From assembly GCA_024349765.1 (NCBI GenBank), contig AP026073.1, positions 4,464,001-4,528,000 on the forward strand: 64,000 bases of DNA, given 5' to 3'. Below the pieces are notes generated by a model, which saw only the letters and a list, made by a program, of their open reading frames with translations, had not been told where the DNA came from and did no database searches. This DNA is from Streptomyces nigrescens. Lineage in GTDB: Bacteria; Actinomycetota; Actinomycetes; Streptomycetales; Streptomycetaceae. Both the position numbers and the translations under genes were made by a program. Below, piece by piece: positions 40,523 through 49,238 of the stretch (positions are counted from its first letter, which is position 1; every line of letters begins with the position of its first letter).

Positions 40523-42649
40523 TCATGGGCCGGCTGACGGGGGTGCGGGGCGGCGTCGTACGGCGACGGCCGCGGCGTCGTCGCCCAGCTTGCCGCGGGT
40601 ATGCGCCAGCAGATCCGCTCGCAGGTGCCGTAGAAGCTGGTGCGGGCTGCAGCCGCTCCAGACGCCGGCACGCTCGGCGAGGGGGTAGAAGGCGCCCTGG
40701 GCGTCCCGGGCCTCGGTCACGCCGTCCGTGTAGAGGAGCAGGAGATCGCCCGGCTCGAACGGGAAGGTCTCGACCTCGTAGGCGGGGGCGCCGGGCAGGC
40801 CGCCCAGGCCGATGGGCAGCGCCGGCCGCTCGGGGTGGAGGGTGAGGGCTGCCCCGTCGCGTAGGAGCAGGGCGGGGGGATGGCCGCAGGTGATGGTGTG
40901 GAGTACGGGCGTGTGGTCGGGGATGTCCAGCAGTGCGACGGTCGCGAATGTCTCCTCGGGGTCGGGGAGGCCCCGGCCAGCGCCGGGGCCTGGAGCGTCG
41001 ACGGGTGCGAAGTCGGGGATGGGGCTGGCGACGAGCTCCGGCCCGGGCGCGAAGGCAGGCGTCGCAGCGGGGGCGAGGACGGGGGCATGAGCGCGGGCGG
41101 AACCAGGGGACGGGGCGGGGGTGGAGGCGGGAGGGGCAGAGGCAGGGGCAGGGGTGGCCCCCGGTGCGGGGGCCTCCCCGGGCGCAGGGGCCTGCCCGGG
41201 GGCCGGGGCCTCTCCGGGGACGGGGGCCTCTCCGGGGACGGGGGTGGGGCTGGGGGTGGGAGGGGAAGGGGTGGCACCTGGTGCGGGGACCTCCCGGGGC
41301 CCAGGGGCCTCCCCGGCGGCGGGGGCCTGCCCCGCGGCGGGGGCCTGCCCCGCGGCGGGGGCCTGCCCGGGCACAGGGGCCTCCCCGGACACAGAGGCCT
41401 CCTCGGACGCAGGAGCCTCCCCGGGGGCGGGAACCTGCCCAGGGGCGGGAACCTGCCCAGGGGCGGGAGCCTCCCCGGGGGCGGGAGCCTCCCCGGGGGC
41501 GGGAGCCTCCCCGGGGGCGGGAACCTGCCCAGGGGCGGGAGCCTCCCCGGGGGCGGGAGCCTCCCCGGGGGCGGGAGCCTCCCCGGGGGCGGGAGCCTCC
41601 CCGGGGGCGGGAGCCTCCCCGGGGGCGGGAGCCTCCCCGGGGGCGGAGTCGAGGCCATGAAGCGGAGTGGACTCGGGAGCGTGACGCGGGATGGAGCCGG
41701 GGGTGCGAGGCGGGGTGGAGCCGGGCACGTGAGGCGAGGGGGAGCTGGGCGCGTGAGGCGAGGGGGAGCTGGGGGTGTGAGGCGGAGTGGACTCGGGAGC
41801 GTGACGCGGGATGGAGCTGGGGGTGTGCGGCTGGGTGGAGCCGGGGGTGCGAGGCAGGGTGGAGCTGGGGGTGGGGCTGGGGTCGGCAAGGTGGGTGGTT
41901 GGGGATGTGGGGTGGGGGTTGGGCCTGGAGCCGGCGGTCCGTTCTGCTCCCTGGGGGCCGGCTGTGGGGGTGGTGGACCACTGGCTGCTGTCCCAGCGGA
42001 CGGCTCCGTCGAGGTGGCGGGCGAGGTTGGGGAGGGTGGCCTGGCGGTGGGCGGCGGCGCGGAAGGCGCCGAGGAGGAGGGCGGCGTGGCCGTACGCGGG
42101 CAGGCCCTTGCCGCGGACGTCGCCGATGATCAGCCGGGTGCTGGAGAGGGTGCGTGCCGCGGCGAAGAGGTCGCCGCCCATTTCCGCCTCCTCCTCGGCC
42201 GGCAGGTACAGCGAGGCGATCTCCAGTGGGCCGCTGCGTCCGGGAAGCGGGCGCAGCAGGACCTGCTGGGCCACCGCGGCGACCGAGCGGCTCTTGATCA
42301 GGCGGCGCTCATTGCGGTCCCGGATGGCGGCAAAGAGGACGACCAGCGCGGAGACCACCACCAGCGCGGCGATCTGCGCCTCGAGGTTCTCCGTGAAGAG
42401 GACGTGGCGCGCCACGCCGATGAACAACTGGGCGGCGACCGCGAGGGCCCCGATCGCGGCCGTCAGGCGGGGGCCGGCGAAGGCTGCGGTGATTGCGGGG
42501 GCCGCGACCAGGAGGGGCCCGAGGTGGATATGGGGCGGCGAGAGGAGGTCGATCGTGCAGACGGCCGCGATGAGGCAGATCGGGAGCAGCACCAGCAGAT
42601 GACGCAGTTCCCGTCGTTCCCGTAGGGGCGTCAGCCGTCGAGAGGGCAT
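40523..42649 (-). CDS. SpoIIE-type PP2C phosphatase with long low-complexity insert
   Basis: A 708-residue membrane-anchored phosphatase. Four hydrophobic segments (residues about 16-110) precede the catalytic domain. Its first half has EEEAEMGGDLFAAAR and LIIGDVRGKGLPAYGHAALL (Asp metal ligands), and its second half FATVALLDIPDHTPVLHTITCGHPPALLL, FEPGDLLLLYTDGVTEAR and LGDDAAAVAVR. Between residues about 225 and 561 the domain is interrupted by a Pro/Ala/Gly/Glu-rich insert dominated by GEAPAP hexapeptides. SpoIIE phosphatases usually act on anti-sigma-antagonist proteins. The frame is intact across the insert. Confidence 0.8.
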   Translation of the reverse strand: MPSRRLTPLRERRELRHLLVLLPICLIAAVCTIDLLSPPHIHLGPLLVAAPAITAAFAGPRLTAAIGALAVAAQLFIGVARHVLFTENLEAQIAALVVVSALVVLFAAIRDRNERRLIKSRSVAAVAQQVLLRPLPGRSGPLEIASLYLPAEEEAEMGGDLFAAARTLSSTRLIIGDVRGKGLPAYGHAALLLGAFRAAAHRQATLPNLARHLDGAVRWDSSQWSTTPTAGPQGAERTAGSRPNPHPTSPTTHLADPSPTPSSTLPRTPGSTQPHTPSSIPRHAPESTPPHTPSSPSPHAPSSPSPHVPGSTPPRTPGSIPRHAPESTPLHGLDSAPGEAPAPGEAPAPGEAPAPGEAPAPGEAPAPGEAPAPGQVPAPGEAPAPGEAPAPGEAPAPGQVPAPGQVPAPGEAPASEEASVSGEAPVPGQAPAAGQAPAAGQAPAAGEAPGPREVPAPGATPSPPTPSPTPVPGEAPVPGEAPAPGQAPAPGEAPAPGATPAPASAPPASTPAPSPGSARAHAPVLAPAATPAFAPGPELVASPIPDFAPVDAPGPGAGRGLPDPEETFATVALLDIPDHTPVLHTITCGHPPALLLRDGAALTLHPERPALPIGLGGLPGAPAYEVETFPFEPGDLLLLYTDGVTEARDAQGAFYPLAERAGVWSGCSPHQLLRHLRADLLAHTRGKLGDDAAAVAVRRRPAPPSAGP
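41150..41650. repeat. 18-bp minisatellite inside the phosphatase gene
   Basis: About twenty-five degenerate 18-bp units, best copies reading GCCTCCCCGGGGGCGGGA, code on the minus strand for GEAPAP, GQVPAP and GQAPAA hexapeptides. The run near 41560-41640 is almost perfect. A second looser array (41680-41850) codes for HTPSS/RHAPEST-type units. Because the period is a multiple of three, length changes keep the reading frame. Confidence 0.85.
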
Positions 42650-42729
42650 GCCTCATGTTTGCACTGACGCGAGGGGAATGCCCGGGTTGTTCCCGATATA
42701 TGCGATATGTGGGGTTGCGGGGCGCGGCC

Positions 42730-43494
42730 TCAGTCGGCGCGGTCGGCCGCCTCCTGGCGCAGGGCGGTGAGGAGCAGGTCGAGGGTGGGTTCGACGGCGG
42801 AGCCGGCCATGAGGGGGAGGTGGTCGCGTACGCGGTGCAGGCTGGGGACTTCGGCGGCGGGCAGGGTGCCGTATTCGGCGTGCCAGGCGCGTTCGTCCGC
42901 CGCGCGCTGGGCGGGGGCCAGCAGCAGTACGCCGGCGTCCAGCGCGGCGTGGCCGAGGACCGTGTCGACGAGGGCGTGGTAGTGCCGGACCGCGGTCGGC
43001 TCGTCGAAGCCGGCCTGGAGCAGCAGGCCGACCCCGGTGTCGACGGCCCGTTGCTCATGCGGCCGGCCGGTGACGCGGAGGGTGCTGAAGACGGCGATCT
43101 GCGGATGGCGCAGTGCGGAGCGGTAGGCGCGCAGGCCGAAGTCGCGCAGGTCGGCGGCCCAGTCCCCGCTGGGCGTGAAGCCCGCCATGGATTCGCCGAT
43201 GAGCCGGTCGGCCAGGGCGAGCAGCAGGTCCTCGGTGTTGCGGAAGTAGCGGTAGACGGCGGAGGGGTCGGCACCGAGTGCGGCGCCCAGTTTGCGTACC
43301 GTGAACGCCTGCGCACCGTGCGCGTCGATCAGCCGGCATGCGGTGTCGACGATGAGGTCGGCCGACAGGACCACGCCTGAGCTGGTCGGCCGGCGCCGTT
43401 TGCGTTCGGCCGGGACGCGGACGCGTTCGCCGTTCGGCACACGTTCGCTGTCTGGCACGCGTTCGCCGTTTGGCACGTGTTCGCTGTCTGGCAC
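42730..43494 (-). CDS. TetR family regulator with repeat-encoded N terminus
   Basis: A 254-residue TetR protein. DNA-binding region: DLIVDTACRLIDAHGAQAFTVRKLGAALGADPSAVYRYFRNTEDLLLALADRL (about residues 45-97). The ligand-binding half is helical (TAVRHYHALVDTVLGHAALDAGVLLLAPAQ). Before the domain are four hexapeptide repeats (PDSEH, VPNGER, VPDSER, VPNGER) coded by 18-bp repeats. It is divergent from the amino acid permease and probably controls it. The GTG at 43494 may not be the true start; a later GTG within the repeats is possible. Confidence 0.82.
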   Translation of the reverse strand: MPDSEHVPNGERVPDSERVPNGERVRVPAERKRRRPTSSGVVLSADLIVDTACRLIDAHGAQAFTVRKLGAALGADPSAVYRYFRNTEDLLLALADRLIGESMAGFTPSGDWAADLRDFGLRAYRSALRHPQIAVFSTLRVTGRPHEQRAVDTGVGLLLQAGFDEPTAVRHYHALVDTVLGHAALDAGVLLLAPAQRAADERAWHAEYGTLPAAEVPSLHRVRDHLPLMAGSAVEPTLDLLLTALRQEAADRAD

Positions 43495-43519
43495 GCCGAA
43501 CCTCTTTCTGTGCTCCGTA

Positions 43520-43609
43520 GCGATCCGCTACTCCCTGGGGATCCGCCGCCCCGTCGGGACCCGCCGCCCCGCGGGGATCCGCCACTCCGTCGGGACCCGG
43601 CGCTCCGCC
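43520..43609. repeat. 18-bp tandem repeat near the TetR start
   Basis: Five 18-bp units, best ones GGGATCCGCCGCCCCGTC, GGGACCCGCCGCCCCGCG, GGGATCCGCCACTCCGTC and GGGACCCGGCGCTCCGCC. They continue, with decay, the 18-bp period of the TetR N-terminal repeats (43423-43494). Located in the divergent region, outside supported genes. Confidence 0.7.
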
Positions 43610-43857
43610 GGGGGCCCGCCGCCGGGGCCCGACCCACCCCCATCGCCACCGCCATCGCCACCGTCACCGCCATCGCCGCTGCCCGATGCCTGCCCCTCCG
43701 GCGGTATCGGTATCCCCACCCCTGCGGCTCCCCGTCATCGGCGAACTCCTGGCCGAGGTCTTCGTCCAAGTCCTTGCCGAGCCGGGCAGTTGGGGTTCGC
43801 CCTGCCGTGCCCGGGGTCGACCAGGGCCCAGTTAATCACCAACCCTCACCCAGGTTA

Positions 43858-43896
43858 CGTCAACACCGTTGACACAAGCTTGCGGGGCCTGTTTCA
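43858..43896 (+). promoter_or_regulatory. Promoter with overlapping operator palindrome
   Basis: TTGACA (43868-43873), 17-bp spacer, TTTCAT (43891-43896) forms a housekeeping-type promoter for the permease with a weak -10. A palindrome GTCAAC-ACC-GTTGAC (43858-43872) covers the -35, the expected place for TetR repression. Confidence 0.45.
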
Positions 43897-44032
43897 TCGG
43901 CGGACATCAGCGCCCTCGCGGCCCACCGCCGGCGACCCGTACCGGCCCCCCTGCCCTCCCCCGGACGCGCCCCGCCCCGCCCGGCCCCTCTCCTCCCCTC
44001 CCCCTCCCCTCCCCCTCCAAGGAGTCGATGCC

Positions 44033-45610
44033 ATGTCCTCCGCAATCCCGCAGGAATCCGAGAACCGCGCGGGCATGCGCCGCGCGCTGGGGGTGAAGGA
44101 CGGGGTGGCCATCGCCGCGTCCAGTACCGCGGCCACCACCAGCATCGGCATCGGGATGGGCTCGTTGGCCGCGTACGCCGGGCGGCAGACGCCCGCGCTG
44201 TTGCTGCTGGCGTGTCTGCCCATCCTCGGCATCGCGCTCTCGTACGCCCGACTCAACCGCACCGAGCCCAACTGCGGCAGCGGCTACACCTGGGTCGGCC
44301 GGTCGATCGGCCCCTGGCCCGGGTTCCTCACCGGGTGGGTGGTGCTGGTCGGCAACGTGGTCTTCATGGCGTACACGGGCGCGGTGACCGGGTCCGTGGT
44401 GCTGCAGTTCCTCAACAAGCTGGGCTGGCACAGCGTGTGGGGACTGCGGCTGGATCCGGGCTCGACCGGTATCAGTACCGCCGTGGGGCTCGTCGCGCTG
44501 GTCGCCGTCACCGTGACCGCCATCACGGGCGTGCGCGCGGCGACCCGGCTGCAAATGTGGCTGCTGATCTTCGAGTACGCGGTGCTGCTGGTCTTCTGCG
44601 GCTACGCCCTGGTCGTCGGGGACCAGCCGTTCTCGCTGTCCTGGCTGAACCCGTTCGACATCGGCTCACCCCAGGCGCTGGCGCAGGGGATGGTGCTCGC
44701 GGTGTTCATCTACTGGGGCTGGGACGCGGCGTTCAGCGTCAACGAGGAGACCCGCAGCGCCTCGGACGCGGCTCGCGGCGGGCTGATCGCCCTGGTGGTG
44801 ATGGCGGGCCTGTTCCTCGTCGGCGCGGTCGCCTTCCAGCGGGTGATGAGCACCGGCGAACTCGTCCACAACGGCCCGCAGGCGCTCACCTTCCTCGGCG
44901 GCAAACTGGCGCCGGAGCCCTGGGCCTCGCTGCCGTTGGCGGCGCTGATGTGTTCCGCCTTCGCCTCCCTGCAGTCGAGCGTCATCCCCACCGCCCGCGG
45001 TGCGCTGGCGATGGCGCGCGACCGGACGCTCGGCCCGGTGTGGCAGCGGGTGCACCCGCGTTACGGCTCGCCGGCCGTCGGCACGCTCCTCATCATGGCG
45101 ATCGCCGCGCTGATCGCCGTCCTCGCCGTCGGCATCCCCCAGCTCAACGACATGATCCTCACCGCGGTGAATTCGATCGGTCTCACGGTGGCCCTCTATT
45201 ACGGGCTCACCGCGCTCGCCTGCGCGGTGCGCTTCCGCGACAGCCTGCGCCAGGGGGCGGTCCGCGCGCTGCGGGACGTGGTCGTGCCCGCGGCGAGTGC
45301 GCTGGTGCTGTTCGGGCTGGGCGGCTACCTCGTCTGGGACTACGCGACGATGAGCGACCACTTCGCGATGAGCCCGGACAACGGCTGGTTCATGCTGGCC
45401 CTGCCGGCCGCGTTCATCCTGCTGGGGCTGGCGGCGGCGGCCTGGGCCAAGTGGGTGCGGCGCGCACCGTACTTCCGTACCGGCAGGGGGACGGACGCGG
45501 ATGCGCTGACACTGCCGATGGACGGGGACGGGGACGAGGACGGGAGCGGGGGCGGGACCATCACCTTGGCCTCGACGCCTCCTCCCTTGCCCTCGCCTTC
45601 CGATGGCTGA
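44033..45610 (+). CDS. APC-family amino acid/polyamine permease
   Basis: A 525-residue APC superfamily transporter with twelve predicted transmembrane helices. GVAIAASSTAATTSIGIGMGSLA is the first broken helix, NRTEPNCGSGYTWVGRSIGPWPGFLTGWVVLVGNVVFM the second and third. GWDAAFSVNEETRSASDAARGGL resembles helix 6 and loop of the family. The C terminus is acidic and Pro-rich. ATG at 44033 follows GGAG at a good distance. Likely regulated by the divergent TetR protein. Confidence 0.85.
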   Translation: MSSAIPQESENRAGMRRALGVKDGVAIAASSTAATTSIGIGMGSLAAYAGRQTPALLLLACLPILGIALSYARLNRTEPNCGSGYTWVGRSIGPWPGFLTGWVVLVGNVVFMAYTGAVTGSVVLQFLNKLGWHSVWGLRLDPGSTGISTAVGLVALVAVTVTAITGVRAATRLQMWLLIFEYAVLLVFCGYALVVGDQPFSLSWLNPFDIGSPQALAQGMVLAVFIYWGWDAAFSVNEETRSASDAARGGLIALVVMAGLFLVGAVAFQRVMSTGELVHNGPQALTFLGGKLAPEPWASLPLAALMCSAFASLQSSVIPTARGALAMARDRTLGPVWQRVHPRYGSPAVGTLLIMAIAALIAVLAVGIPQLNDMILTAVNSIGLTVALYYGLTALACAVRFRDSLRQGAVRALRDVVVPAASALVLFGLGGYLVWDYATMSDHFAMSPDNGWFMLALPAAFILLGLAAAAWAKWVRRAPYFRTGRGTDADALTLPMDGDGDEDGSGGGTITLASTPPPLPSPSDG

Positions 45611-45660
45611 CGACCGGAGCGACGGCAACGCTCAGCAACTCACCGGCGAAGAGCGACCAC

Positions 45661-45738
45661 ACGAATAATCCACACGAGCAATCCACACGAGCAATCCAGG
45701 CGAGCAATGCACACAAGCAATCCACATGAGTAATCCAC
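45661..45738. repeat. 13-bp tandem repeat
   Basis: Six consecutive 13-bp units, consensus ACGAGCAATCCAC, between the permease stop and the amidohydrolase start. AT-richer than surroundings. It may affect expression of the downstream gene by changing spacing. Confidence 0.85.
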
Positions 45739-45797
45739 ACCACCAACCAACACCTCCGACCCGCCGACACCACCAACGTCTCTGGAGTAACCGCAAG

Positions 45798-47510
45798 ATG
45801 GCCCCCCACAGCTCGACAACCACCTCCGCCTCCGCCTGCCCCTCGACCGCCACCTCCCTCTCCTCCCCCGCCGACCTCGTCTTCCTCTCCGGGCCCGTGC
45901 ACACCGTCGACGCCGCGCGCAGCCGGGCCGGTGCGGTGGCCGTGCGCGGGGAGCGGATCGTCGCCGTCGGGCACGACGCGGACGTACGGGAGTTGATCGG
46001 GCCGGGAACGGAGGTGGTCGACCTCCACGGCAAGCTGCTGATCCCCGGGTTCCAGGACGCGCACGTCCACCCGGTGGGCGGTGGCATGGAGTTGGCGCAG
46101 TGTGATCTGAGCGCCGCGGACACCGCGGAGGCGTACCGGGAGCTGATCGGCTCGTACGCGGCCGCACATCCGCGGGCGCCGTGGATCACCGGCGGCGGCT
46201 GGTCCCTGGAGGCGTTCCCGGGCGGGATGCCCACCCGCCAGTTCCTCGACGCCCTCGTGCCGGACCGGCCGGTGTTCCTCGTCAACCGTGATCACCACGG
46301 TGGCTGGGCCAACTCCCGTGCCCTGGAACGCGCCGGGCTCACCGCCGGTACGCCGGACCCGTCCGACGGCCGGATCGAGCGGGAGGCCGACGGTCATCCG
46401 TCCGGCATGCTGCAGGAGGGGGCCATGCGGCTGGTGGCCGACCTGGTCCCGGAGCCGACGCTCGCCGAGCAGACCGCCGGGCTGCTGAGGGCGCAGCGGC
46501 TGCTGCACAGTTACGGGGTGACCGCCTGGCAGGACGCGATGCTGGGCCGGGCCCCCGGTCTCGTCGACGCCGTCCCCGCGTATGTGGCCGCCCGGGGCGA
46601 GGGCCGGCTGACCGCGCGGGTGACCGGGGCGCTGTGGTGGGACCGGGCCCGTGGCGCCGAGCAGATTCCCGAACTCATCGCCAGGCGCGACGAGTTGACG
46701 AGCGGGCGGTTGCGGGCGACGAGCGTGAAGATCATGCAGGACGGGATCGCGGAGAACCATACGGCGGCCATGCTCAGCCCCTACCTCACCGCGTGCGGCT
46801 GTGCCTCCGACAACAGCGGGATCTCGTTCATCGATCCCGAGGAGCTGCGGACGTACGTCACGCGGCTGGACGCGGAGGGGTTCCAGGTGCACTTCCACGC
46901 CCTCGGCGACCGTGCCGTGCGGGAGGCGCTCGATGCGGTCGAGGCGGCCCGGCGGGCGAACGGCTGGCGCGACACCCGGCCGCATCTCGCGCATCTCCAG
47001 GTCGTCCACCCCGATGACGTGCCGCGTTTCCGCCGGCTCGGGGCGACGGCGAACATCCAGGCGCTGTGGGCCGCGCACGAGCCGCAGATGGACGAGCTGA
47101 CGATTCCCTTCCTGGGGGCGCAACGGGCGTCGTGGCAGTACCCGTTCGGTGATCTGCTGCGGGCGGGGGCCACGCTCGCGGCGGGCAGCGACTGGCCGGT
47201 CAGCTCGCCCGATCCGCTCGCCGCGCTGCACGTGGCGGTCAACCGCCGCACCCCGGAAGCGCCGCCCTCGGCGCCGGTCTTCCTGCCGGAGCAGCGGCTG
47301 GACCTGGGGTCGGCGCTGGCCGCCTACACGGCCGGCAGTGCGTACGCCAACCACCTCGACGAGACGGGCAGCATCCAGCCGGGGAAGCTGGCCGACCTGG
47401 TCGTCCTGGACCGGGACCCGTTCGACGGGCCGCCGGAGGAGATCGCCGCGACCCGGGTGCTGGAGACGTTCGTCGGGGGGCGGCGGGTGTATGCGGCCGA
47501 TGACGCCTGA
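45798..47510 (+). CDS. YtcJ-type amidohydrolase
   Basis: A 570-residue metal-dependent amidohydrolase of the YtcJ/ExeD family. DAHVHPVGGG is the first metal motif, then a middle domain with VKIMQDGIAENHTAAM, HFHALGDRAVREAL, ATANIQALWAAHEP, and the C-terminal Asp in LAAGSDWPVSSPDPL. The closing region GKLADLVVLDRDPF is typical. Substrate is unknown; family members hydrolyse cyclic amides or imides. The ATG at 45798 follows TGGAG; another frame extension upstream is low-complexity. Downstream of the permease, perhaps functionally linked. Confidence 0.85.
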   Translation: MAPHSSTTTSASACPSTATSLSSPADLVFLSGPVHTVDAARSRAGAVAVRGERIVAVGHDADVRELIGPGTEVVDLHGKLLIPGFQDAHVHPVGGGMELAQCDLSAADTAEAYRELIGSYAAAHPRAPWITGGGWSLEAFPGGMPTRQFLDALVPDRPVFLVNRDHHGGWANSRALERAGLTAGTPDPSDGRIEREADGHPSGMLQEGAMRLVADLVPEPTLAEQTAGLLRAQRLLHSYGVTAWQDAMLGRAPGLVDAVPAYVAARGEGRLTARVTGALWWDRARGAEQIPELIARRDELTSGRLRATSVKIMQDGIAENHTAAMLSPYLTACGCASDNSGISFIDPEELRTYVTRLDAEGFQVHFHALGDRAVREALDAVEAARRANGWRDTRPHLAHLQVVHPDDVPRFRRLGATANIQALWAAHEPQMDELTIPFLGAQRASWQYPFGDLLRAGATLAAGSDWPVSSPDPLAALHVAVNRRTPEAPPSAPVFLPEQRLDLGSALAAYTAGSAYANHLDETGSIQPGKLADLVVLDRDPFDGPPEEIAATRVLETFVGGRRVYAADDA

Positions 47511-47704
47511 GGCATGAGCGGCTTCCCGGCTTGGGTGTTCCTCCACACCAACGCCCCTTTCCCGGGCGGCGTTTCGGAGGACGTGCGGATGGCTCCGGAT
47601 GGTGGGCCTCCGGTCCACTGAGGGAGGTCTGCGGACGGGGGAGACATGGGCAGGGGTGCGGGGCCGGCGCGATCCGGCGTGCCGCGGGCGGGGGCGGGGG
47701 CGGC
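47511..47704. other. Intergenic region, nothing recognised
   Basis: A 194-bp GC-rich gap between the amidohydrolase and an MFS gene. GGGCGG-type runs near its end precede the GTG of the next gene. No hairpin of note. Confidence 0.3.
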
Positions 47705-49039
47705 GTGACGGCCCCGCGTTCCGGGTCGCCGTTCGCCGGGGTGCGGGCGGTGGTGGAGATCGCCGGGGTGGGTTTGCCGGTGCTGTCGTTCCTGGCGCGG
47801 TTGCCTGCCGCGCTGTGTCCGATCGGCACGCTGCTGATGCTCACCGAGGTGGACGGCATCGGCCGGGCCGGGGTCGTGGCGGGGATGCTGTGGCTCGGGC
47901 AGGCGGTGGGCGGGACGCCGGTCGGGCGGCTGGCCGACCGGCGGGGGCACCGGCCGGTGATCCTGGTGGCCTCGCTCGTCAACGCGGGCGTGATCGTGGC
48001 GCTGGTGGGGGCCGTGCTCGCCGGTCTGCCGGCGGCGGTGCAGGCCGTGCTCGCGGGGCTGACCGGGGCGACGCTGCCGCAGGTGGGGCCGCTGTCGCGG
48101 ACGCGCTGGAGCGTGCTGACGGCGTCCGGGGCGGCGGGTCCCGGAGGGCAGGAGCGCGCCGCGGCCCGTCCGGCAGGCCCCGACGCGAAGGAGTTGACCG
48201 GGCGTGCGCTGTCCCTGGATACGACGATCGACGAGATCAGCTTCATGGCGGGGCCGGCGCTGGCGGCCACCGTCGTGGTCCTGTTCCACCCCGCGGCGGG
48301 CCTCCTGCTGGCGGCCGTGCTCGGTGCCGTGTGCGGGGTGCTGTTCGCGGTGCATCCGACCGCTCCGGGACCGGTGCGCAGCGAACGGGTGGCGGCCGCC
48401 GGGGTGCCGTTGGTGTCGCCCGGGCTGATCGTGCTGTGGGTGATGGCGCTGGGGCAGGGGTTGATCTGGGGCGGCGCGAACGCCGGTGTCAGCGCGCTGA
48501 GCAAGGAGCTGGGCGATGCGGGGATGGCCGGTTTCGTGTGGGGTGGGATGGCGGTGACCAGTGCGCTGGCCGGGCTGGTGTCGACGGCGTTGCCGGCGCG
48601 GCGGGATCTGACGGTCCGGCTGCGGTGGGCGATCGTGGCGCAGGCGCTGCTGGTGTTGCCGCTGCTGGCGGTGGACGGGTTCGTCGGGGCGTCGCTGGTG
48701 ATCGCGGGGATCGGGGTGGCGGTGGCGCCGCATCTGATCGCGGTGTTCGGGCTCGGGGAGCGCATCGCGCCGGCCGCGCGGATGGGTGAGGCGATGGCGC
48801 TGTTGGGGTCCGGGCTGATCATCGGGCAGTGCGCCGCGGCGGTGGTGGCCGGGCCGCTGGCCGAGGTGTACGGGTACCGGGCGGCGTTCGGGCTGAGCTG
48901 CGGGGCGGGGTTGGCGGCGGGTGCGGTGGCCTTGCTGCTCGTTCGGGGGCGCCGGTTCGGTCCGTTGCCCGACGGGGCCGTGGCCGTTCCCGCGGCTCCG
49001 CCGGAGGTGGCGCAGGAGCCCACCGGCCACTCCGCGTAG
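47705..49039 (+). CDS. MFS transporter (major facilitator)
   Basis: A 444-residue MFS protein with about twelve hydrophobic segments. Motif A-like GQAVGGTPVGRLADRRGHRPVILVASL between helices 2 and 3 is present. A polar Ala/Pro-rich loop near residues 140-160 divides the halves. Likely drug or metabolite efflux. The start is a GTG at 47705; upstream in-frame sequence is Gly/Arg-rich and unlikely. Confidence 0.78.
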   Translation: MTAPRSGSPFAGVRAVVEIAGVGLPVLSFLARLPAALCPIGTLLMLTEVDGIGRAGVVAGMLWLGQAVGGTPVGRLADRRGHRPVILVASLVNAGVIVALVGAVLAGLPAAVQAVLAGLTGATLPQVGPLSRTRWSVLTASGAAGPGGQERAAARPAGPDAKELTGRALSLDTTIDEISFMAGPALAATVVVLFHPAAGLLLAAVLGAVCGVLFAVHPTAPGPVRSERVAAAGVPLVSPGLIVLWVMALGQGLIWGGANAGVSALSKELGDAGMAGFVWGGMAVTSALAGLVSTALPARRDLTVRLRWAIVAQALLVLPLLAVDGFVGASLVIAGIGVAVAPHLIAVFGLGERIAPAARMGEAMALLGSGLIIGQCAAAVVAGPLAEVYGYRAAFGLSCGAGLAAGAVALLLVRGRRFGPLPDGAVAVPAAPPEVAQEPTGHSA

Positions 49040-49182
49040 CACCTGCCGTGCGGCACACACTTCCTCAACTCACCCTCGATGCGGGCAGGTTGGTGCCAGC
49101 CGGTGCCCGCCTTCGCCGTGCGCTCCCTTGACGCCTCCGTCTCTCAGGCTTTAACTCACACCGGAAGTCAAGCCTTGAGGCC

Positions 49183-49197
49183 GTTCAGGAACTGAAC
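49183..49197. promoter_or_regulatory. Palindrome upstream of sugar ABC operon
   Basis: A perfect palindrome GTTCAG-GAA-CTGAAC, 42 bp before the solute-binding protein start. It is a candidate operator for a repressor of the sugar operon. No LacI gene is seen in the window, so the regulator would be elsewhere. Confidence 0.45.
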
Positions 49198-49238
49198 AGG
49201 GCCGGCCCTCGGACTCCTGAGAGAGAGGCGTATCCGTC

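Noticed and set aside
40880-42625. Very long Gly/Arg/Pro-rich open frames on both strands over the phosphatase gene
   Set aside because: They are shadows of the 18-bp minisatellite; only the minus-strand frame with phosphatase motifs at both ends is meaningful.
39594-45738. Repeated units that could suggest a CRISPR array
   Set aside because: All are direct head-to-tail tandem repeats with no unique spacers, and no cas genes are present.
45561-49068. Long minus-strand open frames opposite the amidohydrolase and MFS genes
   Set aside because: Composition is typical of antisense frames in GC-rich DNA (Arg/Pro/His-rich), with no motif.
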